NCBI GenBank assembly: GCA_015680685.1
Contig: MNCI01003777.1
Location: forward strand, 195,392-259,391
Source: Gnetum montanum
Taxonomy: Eukaryota; Streptophyta; Gnetopsida; Gnetales; Gnetaceae
DNA length: 64,000 bases
Reading direction: 5' to 3'
Every line of letters starts with the position of its first letter. Positions within the stretch are counted from its first letter, which is position 1. The notes beneath the pieces are model-generated. The model was not told the DNA's origin, did not search any database, and saw only the letters and a list, made by a program, of their open reading frames with translations. Made by a program: the position numbers and the translations under genes. Of the stretch, positions 22,532 to 33,941 are shown piece by piece.

Positions 22532-24980
22532 ATGTCTTCTTCTTCTCACAAGCCCAAAGATACCAAACCACTGGTCTCACAAGAATGAAAAGTGGTATAT
22601 AGTCATCCAGATGAGTTTGTGTCAAATTTCACCTTCATCCTACATCAAGATGAATAGATGAGATGGTGTGATATGGAGGGCAATGTCATCTTTCCCCCAG
22701 ATCAATTTGTGCCCGAAATGCTATTTAAGACCCTGAAGAAGTTGGGCATAGTAGATCTTCATGAAGAATATGTTGTGGATGGATATGACACTCGAAACTA
22801 CTATCCCATTGAAACACAATGCAAACAAGATCAACATCAAGAGAAACTCCATGAAGCTACAAGGGGAAAAGATTACACCAATCCCTTGTTCCTACTAAAT
22901 CAAGATGACATTAAGGATCCTCGTACTGAAGGTTGTTAACATGAAGATTCTCCACCCCTTGATATTGGTGACAAAGGTGTGAAACTAAACCTGCAATCCA
23001 CTATCCATAAATTAGGTTCAAGAAAAAGTAATAGTCAAGGTAGGGACTTGGGTAAACATCACAAGAACAAGAGATCTAAGGATGGTGATCATTATAAGTG
23101 TAAGAGTGGTGGTAGACATCGTGATGGTGATGGTAGTCCACCTTCCTCTTCATCCTCTTCATTTGATTCCAAACATTCCTCTTCATCTGACAATTTTAAT
23201 GGAAGCCACCATCAAAACAACCACGATGAAGGTGATCACTAAGATAACAATGACTATGAAGGCCACAAAAATTGAAGGGATGACTAAAACCATCATTGGT
23301 ATCATCGACACAGCGATGATGATGAATCACTATTGGTGACTCGAAGCATGCTCATATTGTGGAGGTAGTGAAAATCCCAACCAAGCACATGAAAGATAGT
23401 TAGATCAAGCACCTAAACATGAACAATATTCCAAGATTTGAAGGGGGATACAACTTTACTTTGTAAACACATCTATAAGATTGTCAAGATGCCTATTCCT
23501 TACAAAACATAGAAAATGAGTGGTAGAAACTCAAACTTTTCCCAAGCACACTCATCGAGGAAGCTGAAAGTTGATACTAGTCCTTAGAGCTGAAATCTAT
23601 CCAGAGATAGAGTACCATGTTAAAACTATTCAATGACAAATATTAGATGTACTCCACAGTGTCTAATATAAGAAGGAAAATCCAAGGTTGAAAACAAGGA
23701 GTACATGAACCTTGGATGCTACCATGGACTGATATTATTCACTCTTACGTCGATCCCCTAACCATGGTTATTCTTAGAGGAAACAACTTTGGCACATCAT
23801 AGATGGGCTTAGAGCTGAAACAAGAAGAACCCTTGGGGTATATGCCCAAGGAAGATTGTCTAAACTAAGAGCCCATCAAATCCAAAGGCTAATTGAGTAG
23901 GTAGCCAAAGAAGAAGGTGAGCTATGAAAGAGGGAAAGTTTTGAAGAGTATAATAGGGATCTATCCATCAGAAAATGAGAGGTCAAATTTTATGATGAGG
24001 TAGAATTACCACTTGATAAAGTGGTGAACAGAAAGACATTGCCTATTCAAAAATCTATTTATGACATTTTGGTCAAGGTTGACAAGTTATGTAACTCTTT
24101 GGATGAAAAGTTTCAAATTGCTTTGAAGATTGCTAAAGAATCCAAAGAGCAAAATAGTGATCATAATTGCAGGAGATGAAAAGAAGTTGAACATGCCTAC
24201 CAAAGAGGTAAGGGCAAAGTTGTTGTAGTAGAGGAGGTTGTGGAGTTTGACTTTGATGATGAAACTAAATGCGACATCTATCAATATAAACATCTAAATG
24301 TATGTTTCTTTATAGTGTCACACTTATAAGAATATGGAGTGTATGCATTGAATCCTCACCTAGCATGTAGGCAAGCTCCAAGACAATTGCCTTACCCTCA
24401 AGGTAGTCCAAGATAGTTCCACCAACAATAACAAGCTTACTACCGAAGCAGAACTCCTCCACAACCTTATAACCAATACCAATAGTGGTACCAACCAAAA
24501 TTGTGGGGAATGCCACCACCAAGGCAGCAGTACCCTTATAAGCAACTAGATCCATATGGGTACTATGTTCAGTAGTTCATCTCTCCTAGAAGTTCTGCAA
24601 GTCATACATTATTCCAGCATTGGTATTACCCTCTAGAGTATCATCGAACACATTCACCATCTACTCAAGAAAAAAACCCATATCCATATCCTTATCATTC
24701 TTCACATTCCCCTACACCTAAACCTCCACCTTCAACCAAGTTACCTCTTTCTCCATCTATGCAGGGTGAGATTCATCCACAGCCATAACAATGAAATGCT
24801 ACAAGGGCTGTACACTCACAACCAGTTTTTCAACCAAGTGCTGTAGATAATCAATTAAGGAAAAGACTTTTCTTCTGGCTCAGCAATCCTCTCCAACCCT
24901 CACAACCTACTTTGGATGATCATCCTACATCTTCACCACCCTCATCCTCTACATCAAATACCTTTGAGTGCCCTTCAAAC
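22532..24980 (+). pseudogene. gag: gag of element 1
   Basis: Structural polyprotein that would form the virus-like particle. Start ATG at 22,532 (MSSSSHKPKD). Blocks in order: DEFVSNFTFILHQDE; MRWCDMEGNVIFPPDQ, a folded N-terminal segment shared with elements 0 and 2; a basic Ser/His/Gly/Asp-rich low-complexity region (23,030-23,240); the capsid-like NIPRFEGGYNF ... NIENEW-KLKLFPSTLIEEAES near 23,420-23,580; a charged region (24,040-24,260); and a Q/P/Y-rich tail (24,360-24,800). I see no CCHC zinc knuckle. Many stops; TAG and TGA often stand where W, Q or R is expected. It reads toward protease in the same general frame order. Confidence 0.85.
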
Positions 24981-25029
24981 CAAGTGCTACCTAGGATCTA
25001 CACTATAATGCTAACTTATGATGTTTTTG

Positions 25030-25560
25030 ACTAAATCAATGCTGGCAATCTTCCTACCAAAAGATTTGACCTAGGAAGTCCACTCATCTATCTACAAATT
25101 GCTAGACAAGGGCGATGTAAGGCTCTTCTTGACTATGGTTCCAAAGTTAATCTCATCTCCCATGACATGTATAAGGCCTCAAACCTACCACCTCGTAAGA
25201 AGAGCAACATTTGTCTAGAATTAGCAAATCAATCGATTACTATCCCTCTAGGATTAGTAGAGGACATTGTGACCATAGTTTGTGGGTGGTCCTATCCTAC
25301 TGATTTTTGGTAATCAAGGTGGAAAACTGCAAAAATAACTTCCTCATCATCATGGGAAGGGCTTGGTTAAGCATGGTTGACATGAAAATGGGTATAAAGG
25401 ACCTATCTCTCAAAATATCTAAGGAAAATGAGTTAGAAAAGATTGAGAAGAAGTGTATTCCATGCATCACATATAGTGATAATGGATGCAATTGTGTGAA
25501 AAATATTTGGTTAATCAAGAGTATATACATGAAGGCATGCAATCAGTGTGCATAAGAAAT
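25030..25560 (+). pseudogene. Aspartic protease of element 1
   Basis: Retroviral-type protease that would cleave Gag-Pol. CKALLDYGSKVNLISHDMY (near 25,115) matches the Athila-type active-site region in which D-x-G-A/S-x-x-N-L is usual; the Asp and Gly survive. It continues with LELANQSITIPLGLVEDIV, then GWSYPTDF and, after a frameshift near 25,310, the flap/end region (KVENCKNNFLIIMGRAWLS). The family's ILGRPFL-type ending appears as IMGRAWL. Homologous to 46,470-46,810 in element 2. Broken by at least one frameshift. Confidence 0.8.
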
Positions 25561-25749
25561 TAACATTCAAAGGTATTTATATGTAGCAGCCACAAAGCAG
25601 GAGGGCACCTAGTGGCTAATGGTTGATTCAAATAGTAGCATAATATGCATGGAGCTAATTGAGAGCTTAACATGTGCATATGTTGAAGTCATGAAAAAAA
25701 TTAAACAAGTTCATTCCCAACTCTCTAATGAAGATGATGGTACCTATTA

Positions 25750-26690
25750 GGAAAAGTTGGAAATCCCTAATTACTTCAAGCAGGAACCCTTAGAGCTAAA
25801 AACTTTATCGGTCGATATGGAGTATATATTTTTAAAGAATGGTAAATTGGTCATAATTAATACCAAAGTTGCTCCTAAACAAAAAGAAAATTTGTTGAAA
25901 CTAGTAAATAAATGGTCAACAACATTTTCTTGGTCATATCCAAAGCTAACAGGAATTGATCCAAGGATATGCCAGCATCGCATTTACACCGACCTGACCA
26001 TGAAGCTTAGAAGGCAACCGTAGAGGTAGCTAAACCCCAAATTAAAGTAAATTGTCAAAGAGGAAATAGAATAACTCCTTAAGGAAGGGTTTATCTATCC
26101 AATTTTGGATAGTGAGTGGGTTAGTCCACTCATAATTGTACCAAAGAAGGGAGGCAAATGGTAGGTTTGCATTGACTTCAAGCTATTGAATATGGCAATA
26201 TTTAAAGATCACTTTCCTTTGCCATTTGTGGATCAAGTGTTAAACACCATATTTAAGCATTATTATTATATATTTTTGAATGGTTATAGTGGTTATAACC
26301 AAATCCAAATTGCACTAGAAGATTAGGCCAATATAACATTCACAAGTCCCTAGGGAACTTTTGCATACTATAAAATGCCATTTGGTCTATGTAATGCCCT
26401 TGCAACATTTCAACGCTTGGTCCTTAGTATCTTTCAACAAAAAATTGGTAGTGGTGTTGAAGTCTTTATTGATGACTTTTCCACCTATGGAGGTACCTTT
26501 GAGCAAGCCTTGGACCAACTTGAGCAAGTACTAAAGAGATGCGTACATACAAACTTACAGCTCAATAGGCAAAAGAGCCATCTCATGGTCCAAGAGGGCA
26601 TAGTGCTAGGGCACCAAATTTCACATAAAGGGATTGAGGTAGACCTAGAAAAAATAAGGGTCATCCAAGGAATAACATGCTAGTTAGAGA
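25750..26690 (+). pseudogene. pol: Reverse transcriptase of element 1
   Basis: Copies element RNA into DNA. Order of motifs: LEIPNYFKQEPLELKTLSV and NKWSTTFSWSYPKLTGIDPR (entry region; W-x-x-x-K-G-I-x-P is Athila-like), QHRIYTD, EEGFIYPI-SEWVSPLIIVPKKGG near 26,090-26,160, CIDFKLLN near 26,170, DHFPLPFVDQVLN, GYSGYNQIQIA near 26,290, KMPFGLCNALATFQRLVLSIF near 26,370-26,430, and the catalytic box VFIDDFSTYGG at about 26,462-26,490 with both Asp intact. HLMVQEGIVLGHQISHKGIEVD closes the domain. Stops are TAG/TAA substitutions in an otherwise continuous frame. Confidence 0.92.
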
Positions 26691-26699
26691 CCATTAAAG

Positions 26700-27260
26700 A
26701 TGTTTAGTCATTCCTTGGACACACTGGTTACTACTGGTGACTTATTGAGAATTTAGACTACAAAGTTATTGGTAGAGCTTATAAAGAAAGATGCACCTTT
26801 CATCTGGACCAAGGATGTGAACATGGATTCCAATAATGAGAAACTCACAGAAACACAAACCCTATGAGCACTAGATTGGTCCAAACCTTTTCATATTATG
26901 ACAAATGCATCTAACTATTCTATAGGAGCAGTGCTCACACAGATGAACAAGAAGAACTGTCCATACTATATCCACTATGTGAGTCGAAGAATTGTTGAAG
27001 CATAGTTAAATTACACCACCACAGAGAAAGAACTAATGGTAGTGGTATATGCACTAAAAAAGTTTAGGCACTATGTGCTTAGTTACAAAGTATTTGTGCA
27101 TATGGACGACAATGCAATTTGCTTTGTCATGAATAAGTCGATGGTAAGCCCTTGTGTTATATGGTGGCTCATGATCTTATAGGAATTTGATCTTACTATG
27201 GTAGATCTAAAAGAAACCAAGAATGTGATCATTGACCACCTCTCTCCCTTAAGATGGGAT
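26700..27260 (+). pseudogene. pol: RNase H of element 1
   Basis: Removes the RNA strand during reverse transcription. After a shift near 26,740 the frame shows TNASNYSIGAVLTQMNKKNC (start of the Ty3-type RNase H; first Asp position replaced by N, which may be decay), YYIHYVSRRI, NYTTTEKELMVVVYALKKFR with the catalytic Glu, and KVFVHMDDNAICFVMN carrying the Asp of the third motif. VDLKETKNVIIDHLSPL ends the domain. Family and order are clear; not functional. Confidence 0.85.
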
Positions 27261-27289
27261 AATAAAGTGAAGAGAGCCTGCTCTCTAAT

Positions 27290-28610
27290 CAGTTTCTAGA
27301 TGAACTCCTCTTTATATGAGCAATAAGTGAACAAACACTTGCAAAAGCAAGATGGTATAATGACATACTCACATATCTTATCACTCAATAGATGCCACAA
27401 GACTTTGATTTTAGAAAGAAGCAACAATTTCTTCATTTGGTCAAATACTTCACGAAAATCAACAGACACCTTTACAAGGTGTGTGTCGACGGCCTGATCC
27501 ATTGGTGTGTCCCTGATGAAGATCAATTGTGCATTCTCTAGGATGCTCATGAAGGGCCTTACAAAGGCCACTATGTAGGGAGATGCACGACCATTAAAAT
27601 CCTAATGGTAGGATACTATTGGCCTACAATCATTAGGGATTCCCACTAGTTCATCAAGTCTTGTGAATGTTGTCAACATGACGGGGGGATGATCACTCAC
27701 ATGGAAGGTCCTCAATAGTGGATTCAACCACTCGAACCTTTTGACATATGGGGCATTGACTTCATGGGTCCCATCACACCCATGTCTAATAGAAAGGTAT
27801 ATATTATAATAATGGTTGACTGCTGCATAAAATGGATAGAAGTAGCAGCTGTTACTGATTGTACATCATCTATTGTTGTCAAATTTATATAAAAAAATAT
27901 CATGAATAGGTTTGGGGTGCCATGTTCACTAATTTCTAGTAATGAAACTCATTTTACAGGTTCCACATTTAGAAAGTTAATGCAACGCTTGGGGTAGAAC
28001 ATAAATTAACAACACCTTACCATCACCAAGCCAATGGTCAAGCAGAGATAACCAATTGGGAGATTACAAAAATACTAATGCAAACTATTAGCAAGTATAG
28101 GAAGGATTGGAGTACAAAGCTTAACGATGCTCTCTAGGCTTTTCAGTCAACTTGGAAACTTCCTATTGGCTATTCTCCCTACGAGTTAGTGTATAGGAAA
28201 CTTCCAACACTCCCAATTTAGTCTGAGCTCCATACACTCTTAACAACTTGTGATCTAAACCTTGACCTAAGTCTAGCACAGAAGGAAAGATTAATCAATC
28301 TAAACGTGTTAGACGAAAATCGACTAGTGGCCCTATCCTTGAATAAGGTGAACAAGGCATTCAGCAAGCAATGACATGACCTTAGAATCAGGAAAGTAAA
28401 ACTTTAACCATGAGATAAGGTTCTCTACTAAAACCCCACACATGTACCCCAAAAGGAAAAATTTCAAACATTGTGGAAGGGACCTTATATAATTTATCAA
28501 ACCTTTCCCTTTGGGATCATGATAATCTACAAACCTGATAGCCTGAATAAAAAGTAGTTGGTTAATATCCAACATGTGATGTGTTTCCTAGAACCAAGAT
28601 AGACCAGTGT
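27290..28610 (+). pseudogene. pol: Integrase of element 1
   Basis: Zinc-binding domain: CVPDEDQLCI, DAHEGPYKGHY (two His), then SCECCQHD (the Cys pair), about 27,500-27,680. Core: FDIWGIDFMGP near 27,760 has the first catalytic Asp; FGVPCSLISSNETHF near 27,920 should hold the second but shows Ser where Asp is usual (SDNETHF-type); HQANGQAEITNW near 28,030 retains the Glu. C-terminal part: AFQSTWKLPIGYSPYELVY and a degraded remainder to about 28,600. The FDIWGIDFMGP wording is Athila-like. Loss of the second Asp would alone abolish catalysis. Confidence 0.9.
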
Positions 28611-30290
28611 AAATACCGCCTCAACAGATGGACAACCATGTTCTATTTTTTGGATCTCCTCCTTCCAACTCAATCATGGGGGAGATGGTCATCCATTCTA
28701 ACCATCAAATTGGCTTCTTGATTTTTCTAACTTTTGTTTTTCATGTTTTTAATCTTCACAAATTATATATTTTACAAATTCTTGGTTTTTCAACTTTTCT
28801 AATTTTACACCATCTTTAGTACTTTTGAACTTTCTTGACTATTTTATGTTTTCTTATATATTTTGCTTTGTTTGGTTTGATTTAAGTACGATGTTTCCTC
28901 ATTTTTGCTAATAAAAAATGCTTTATTATAACACGACACAGTGTTGTTGTTGTTATTTAATAATGATGGTTTGTGCGTAATGTGTGATTATTGATGTCTG
29001 GCTTCTATCTTTGAATTTTGATGTCTGATGACTTTGACATGGTTTATTTTTCATGGAACAAGCAATGAGTCCATGTCATCCACCCATCCAATGAACTCTA
29101 TAATTTTCTTTGTTCTAGGAATTTGAGGTCACTTTTCATTAAAGAAACTTTTATTAATCAGTGACCTTGGTAGTTCTAGAATTAGGAAGGATTCAAAGGT
29201 TTGTAAATGATGTGACTTAAAGGGAACTTAATACTCTTTGTACTTTTCTACTCTCTTGAGTGCTTGTGTGTTTTTCCCAGACTTCTTACCATTCCATACC
29301 AACCACTAATAGGAAGTCAAATAACATCATTGCATGGTGTGGTTCCCATTCAAAACAAAAAAAGAAAAAAGAAGAGAGAAAAACAAGAAAAAAATAATGG
29401 GAATTCAAATCACACCCCTTCGACATGAATAAGTCCTTGCATGGTGTTGTTTCCATTTCAAAAAAAAAAACAATGGGAATTTAAAGGACACCCCTTGGAC
29501 AAATAAAAGGGCTACAAGCACTGGTTATGGGACTCAAATAGCATGCACCTATACCTAAAGGTTCCTTCTAACTAAGGCCCTCTCTTTCTCACTTCCTACT
29601 TCTCTTTTCTTCTCCTTGTGGAATGGTGGTTGTTTGTGAAAGCATTCTTATGTCTCAAGTGGATGGATTGGTCTTAGAGTGGCGATGCAAACTCATTGAA
29701 AGTGGATGGTTTTGGTTTGGACCAAGGATGGAACTTCCTAGGTCATTTTAACCACAAGTTCCACAAGGAACTTCTTATGACCTCAATTTGGAACTCCATT
29801 CCACCTTCTCTATCATCCGTCCAAACCAAAACCATAACTCACCTCACTACCAGGTTCTATGTTATGCTCTATGTCTTGGTCTGACGTGTTGGGATTCTTA
29901 AGTAGATTCTTTCAAGTTGATTTTTAACTTTTCATGACCATTAATTGACTATGGGGCCCACAAACTCTTTAGTTGAGGCTATGCAAGGGCAAAAAGGACA
30001 TGAGCCTACTTTGGGGAGGATCCACTTGCATAGCTCTTGGCCTAGTTAGTTAAGGTTCATTACCTTTGACATCACTACAATCCTATCTTTTGCACTTTCC
30101 ATTGAGTAAATCGCTTGGTACTCCTTAATCATTCATTTCATTCATCCACTAAATTAATTTTTGTCCCTTTTCTAAAATTTATGAGCTTCAACATCCTCTT
30201 CTCATGTTTTCATACTATTCTTGGTCTTCTAAGCTTTCATTTGATCCCAATTTCATGCAAAAGTTAATTGTATTTTTAAAGTTTGACCAA
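28611..30290 (+). other. Spacer between integrase and additional ORF, element 1
   Basis: Non-coding by inspection. It contains a directly repeated ~100-bp unit (29,331-29,510) with A-rich tracts, and a block at about 29,990-30,050 (AGCCTACTTTGGGGAGGATCCACTTGCATA) that is also found in element 2 near 48,440 in the same relative place. The GGGGGAGATGG run at 28,679 resembles an internal purine tract. Confidence 0.5.
29331..29510. repeat. Direct repeat with A-rich tracts
   Basis: TTGCATGGTGT...TTCCATT, an A-rich tract, CAATGGGAATT and CACCCCTT...GACA(T/A) occur twice, at 29,331-29,425 and 29,436-29,502. The unit lengths differ by the length of the A-rich tract. Confidence 0.7.
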
Positions 30291-30292
30291 GT

Positions 30293-30402
30293 CAATGGTG
30301 GTCATTGACTGCATCAATAAGGCCTCATCGATACAACTGACCACGTCAACAAGGCCTCATCAACTAGGCCTCATTGACGCAGTGCTTAGATCCTATATAT
30401 AC
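30293..30402 (+). promoter_or_regulatory. Candidate internal promoter of element 1 (copy of LTR U3 motifs)
   Basis: GTCAATGG..., then GCCTCATCGAT at 30,322, a degenerate CCACGTCAAC at 30,341, GCCTCATCAAC at 30,354 and GCCTCATTGAC at 30,368, the last three at 14-base spacing as in the LTR U3, followed by CCTATATATAC at 30,392-30,402. It stands about 450 bases upstream of the additional ORF. The likeness to the LTR enhancer is visible; promoter activity is inferred. Confidence 0.6.
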
Positions 30403-30546
30403 TATCGAGCACTTAGTAATTTTTTTCATTTTCTCATAACACAAGGGGAGTTTTTGAAAATTTTCAAGCCTAAAATCTTCCAAAGCTCATAACTTCTCAA
30501 TCGTTTATCCAAATCACTCTATTTTTTAATCCTACACTTACCAGAG

Positions 30547-30849
30547 GTAAGATCTTTAGCATGGATGCCACAAACCTTAAGGTTTTCAAGATGAAAAATT
30601 AATAAAATTTTTTCTAACTCCCCAAAGGGTTAATAACCTTAACTATATATAAACATCAACTTTTTCACAAGTTAACCTTCTAGCAACCTTTGGGATGAAT
30701 TATTCATAATAACACATAAAATAAATAATTATTGGATTAATTAAATTAGCCATAATCATAGCTTAGCCAAGTATAACTATTGTTAAGAGATAAGGTATCC
30801 CAATTGTTTTAAGATTAGTTGCTAATCCATGGTCTTATTGTGATTATAG
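30547..30849 (+). other. Possible 5'-UTR intron before the additional ORF
   Basis: CCAGAG|GTAAGATC at 30,547 and TGATTATAG|ATG at 30,849 make a GT-AG pair of 303 bases in AT-rich sequence. The acceptor context GATTATAG|ATG is conserved in element 2 (49,416), but the donor does not align with any GT there, so this is weak. Confidence 0.3.
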
Positions 30850-33690
30850 ATGGCACCCAAACAAAAACATCCATAGGAAGGAAAACCCTCACAACCATAG
30901 GAGAAGTAGCCTAGAGTTGAAAGGGGCCAACAAGTACAAGGCCAAGAACTACTAGAGGTAACCCATGCAATGAGACCTCTTTGAGAGGAGCCTGAAGTGG
31001 AATTTTTTTGATAGATTCCAAAGGAAGAAGTGCTAGCCAAATAATCATAAAGAAGAGAAGTGCCTAGACCCACACCAAGGCTTGATGTCACTTTGACTCA
31101 AGCCTGCCTAGACATCATTTGGTCCTGAGACATTCAAAGATTGATTCTTTAAGAGATCAACTTCAGGCCATTTTTGGAGAAAGCTCCAGAGGATGTCAAG
31201 ACACAGCTGTAGACCTCTCCCATGTGGCTAGTCATCATGTCCAATGGGGAATGGTACCTGGGCGAGACCTATCTCTTCTAAAGTAGCCAAAGGCTAGGGT
31301 CCATTGTCAAGATCAAGGACATTCAAGTGTCCTACTCAGCAGAAGCCATTGCATAGGCACTTGGATTGCTTGACACAGGAACATAGCTAGCTGAATTGTC
31401 TACACAAGATATTCCTGAGGCTAAGATGGAGTGGACCTAGCATTGCTATGGGATCAACCATAAGGAATATGATGCACTCACATCAGTAAAGCAGATTTAT
31501 TTCAAGATTGTGGCCTATCACCTCAATCCAATGGTGAGGCCAAGGTGATTGCTTTGTCCATCCGATCATGCACTACTCTAAACGGGAAGTTCCCTATTAA
31601 CCTTCCACAACTAATATACTTAGAGATTAAGAAATGTTTCAAAGAAAATGAATGTGGAAGGAAGACCCTACCCTTTCCATGCCTCATCAAAAAGCTTTGC
31701 ATAAGGATAGGCATTATTTGCTACTCTATTCACACTCTCAGGAATGCTCCCTTGGCCTCATGGGTAGAAATCATGAAGGATAAAATGCCAATGAAAACTC
31801 AAGAAGAGGAGCTGCTGCCACCACCACCTACTCAAGAAACAACACTGACAACCCATGTAATCCTTAAGCGTCTACGTCAAATCCAAGAATAGCTCTTGAA
31901 CAAACAAGAGCAACAAGAAAGAATGAGTGTGATAGATCCATCTATGTATCAGCTAGTAATGAGTTAGCTTAATGAGGTGGCCTAAATAATTAGCCAGATG
32001 GAGAGGGGTGGTTCCATCTTCTCTGCCCAATGAACATAGCTACCTTCAAGGTCAGATCCCAACATGCGAGAGGTGACAGTGTCACTAGCAACACATCATT
32101 TATTCCCAAAAATATTTGGGAATGCTGCCACTTTCTTGGTGAGATTGAAGAAAGGAGAAGAGGCAACTATCTTGGTGATGCAGCACCAAGGGTAGGAGAC
32201 AATAGTAAAAGTGATTTTTGACCATGTAGCAAAAGCATTAAATGCATCAAAAAAATTTTTACTAGACATATATGTACTTCAAGATGTACAAACATTCGCA
32301 AGCATGATTAGCAAGAAATTAAATGCAACTCAACATGAAAAATTATTTAAAAAACTAGTAGGAATTGCGCAAATGACTTTAGACATTTTTTATCTTCTGA
32401 AGAGCATCATTACAACCTAGTTAGAGCTATTGCATGTAAAGGGTAGATGTATTATTTTGGAGGGGCAACTAGAAGTGGCCCAAGAGGAAAACCAACACTT
32501 GGCCAAAGAGGTTGCCGAACTTCGTGCCTGACTAGCAAAACAGGCAATCCTCAACCTAGTAGTGAAAATAGATGAAGCTATCAAATAGCTTCAAGAATGA
32601 TTTCAGAAGGCTAAGGAGGAGGCAATGATGACCATCTTTAGATAGTCTGTAGATGAAGTCGAAGCATACTCAATCAAAAAGGACTTGAATCAGATGCACC
32701 AAGAGAATGAAGCGTTGACCACATAAACTCATTGCCTACGAAATGTTGATGCACAAAAAGATCAAATACAAGAATTCATTCATCAATAGTAGGAGTAGCT
32801 TACCAGGGTAAACACTAAATTGAGGAAATTGGCTGTAGAAAATTGCAATTTTTTAATGGAGGAGGTATGCACCTTACCTCAAAATTCTGCCATTGAGATC
32901 ACCACCTAGAAAAACAAAGCACTCAAATTTGAGAAAGTGAAAAATCACTATAGGGACCAGGTTGATTTGCAAAAGGAAGTGAATGGAAAATAAATCTAGA
33001 TGGCAAAGGTGAAAATGAATGAAGGCTTTCAGTAACTCCAACAAGGGAGAGAGATGTGGTAGCCCATCCTTGATGGGATTGATGCCTACAACAAAGCAAA
33101 GATCTACTTGAAGGAGTTGCAAATCGAGGAGATGATAGAGTACATGGAGTTGGCCAGTCTCCATTACGCAAACCTAGCAATGTTGATTGCTAGAAAACCA
33201 TGGTTAGAATTTGAGAAACAAGTGGCTAGCTTGTATCTATTATATGAGGTAAAGTTCAAGCATTACAAAGACACCAAGTAGAAGCTTGAGACTACAAATG
33301 CTGAACTCAAAGTTCTTAGAGCTTGATTCAAAGACCAATGATCAATAATTGAGAACCTATCCAAACGAATGAATGACTACTAGGAGCTAAAGAACACAAT
33401 TAGGGTGTTCGACATCAAACACATAATTTGCTACCTAGTTCATCAACACAAAGGAGTTATTTCTAGTAATCTTGTGTCCATGGGATGTTCCCATTCCAAC
33501 CCACATTGGGAAACCTACATGGATGGTGCATGATCCCTGGAGTAAGGAGGGGAAAATGAAAGTGACTGCTAGATGCTTTCCAACTCATGCTTCAAGTCGT
33601 AGCAGTAGCAAGACAACTGCAACCACTTTAACCATTGCTAGTGCATGAAGCTGGTGAAGGTTCCTTAGAGCCTCAAGAACCACCACTACT
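30850..33690 (+). pseudogene. Additional ORF of element 1 (transposon-protein-like plus coiled coil)
   Basis: Long frame between pol and 3' LTR, start ATG at 30,850 (MAPKQKHP). First ~220 codons: EINFRPFLEKAPEDV, NGEWYLGETY, VSYSAEAIA-ALGLLDTG, YDALTSVKQIYFKIVAYHL. After a shift near 31,540 it goes on with ALSIRSCTTLNGKFPINLP and TLPFPCLIKKLC. This layout resembles the putative plant transposon protein domain (Transposase_32-like), a relative of plant-mobile-domain proteins; I infer this from pattern only. The remainder (32,200-33,340) is charged, heptad-like coiled coil (LEVAQEENQHLAKEVAELRA; LELAS-HYANLAM). The first 235 codons hold about 15 in-frame stops, roughly half TAG, with no shift. 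Homologous to 49,417-52,165. Confidence 0.7.
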
Positions 33691-33910
33691 TGGGACCATT
33701 TGATCTTCTCCAACAAGCTTCACACCATCAAGGAACATGTTGTTCAATTTTGAAGAGTTAAATCATGGTATTCAATTTTGTGTCCTGAACACCTTCATTT
33801 TTTGTAATTTGTTGATTCATACACTCCATTTTTTGTCAAGTCAGTTAGTTTGTTTTGTGTGAAGAAAAGTCAATCAATAATCCCATACCTTTCCAATTTT
33901 TTAATAGAAC

Positions 33911-33941
33911 TTGAGGACAAGGTTTCATTCAGTTGTGAGGG
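33911..33941 (+). other. Purine-rich tract before 3' LTR of element 1
   Basis: TTGAGGACAAGG and then GTGAGGG precede the LTR start. Element 2 has AAGGATGAG and ATGAGGA in the same place. One of these is presumably the plus-strand primer, but the tract is not long enough to be sure which. Confidence 0.45.
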
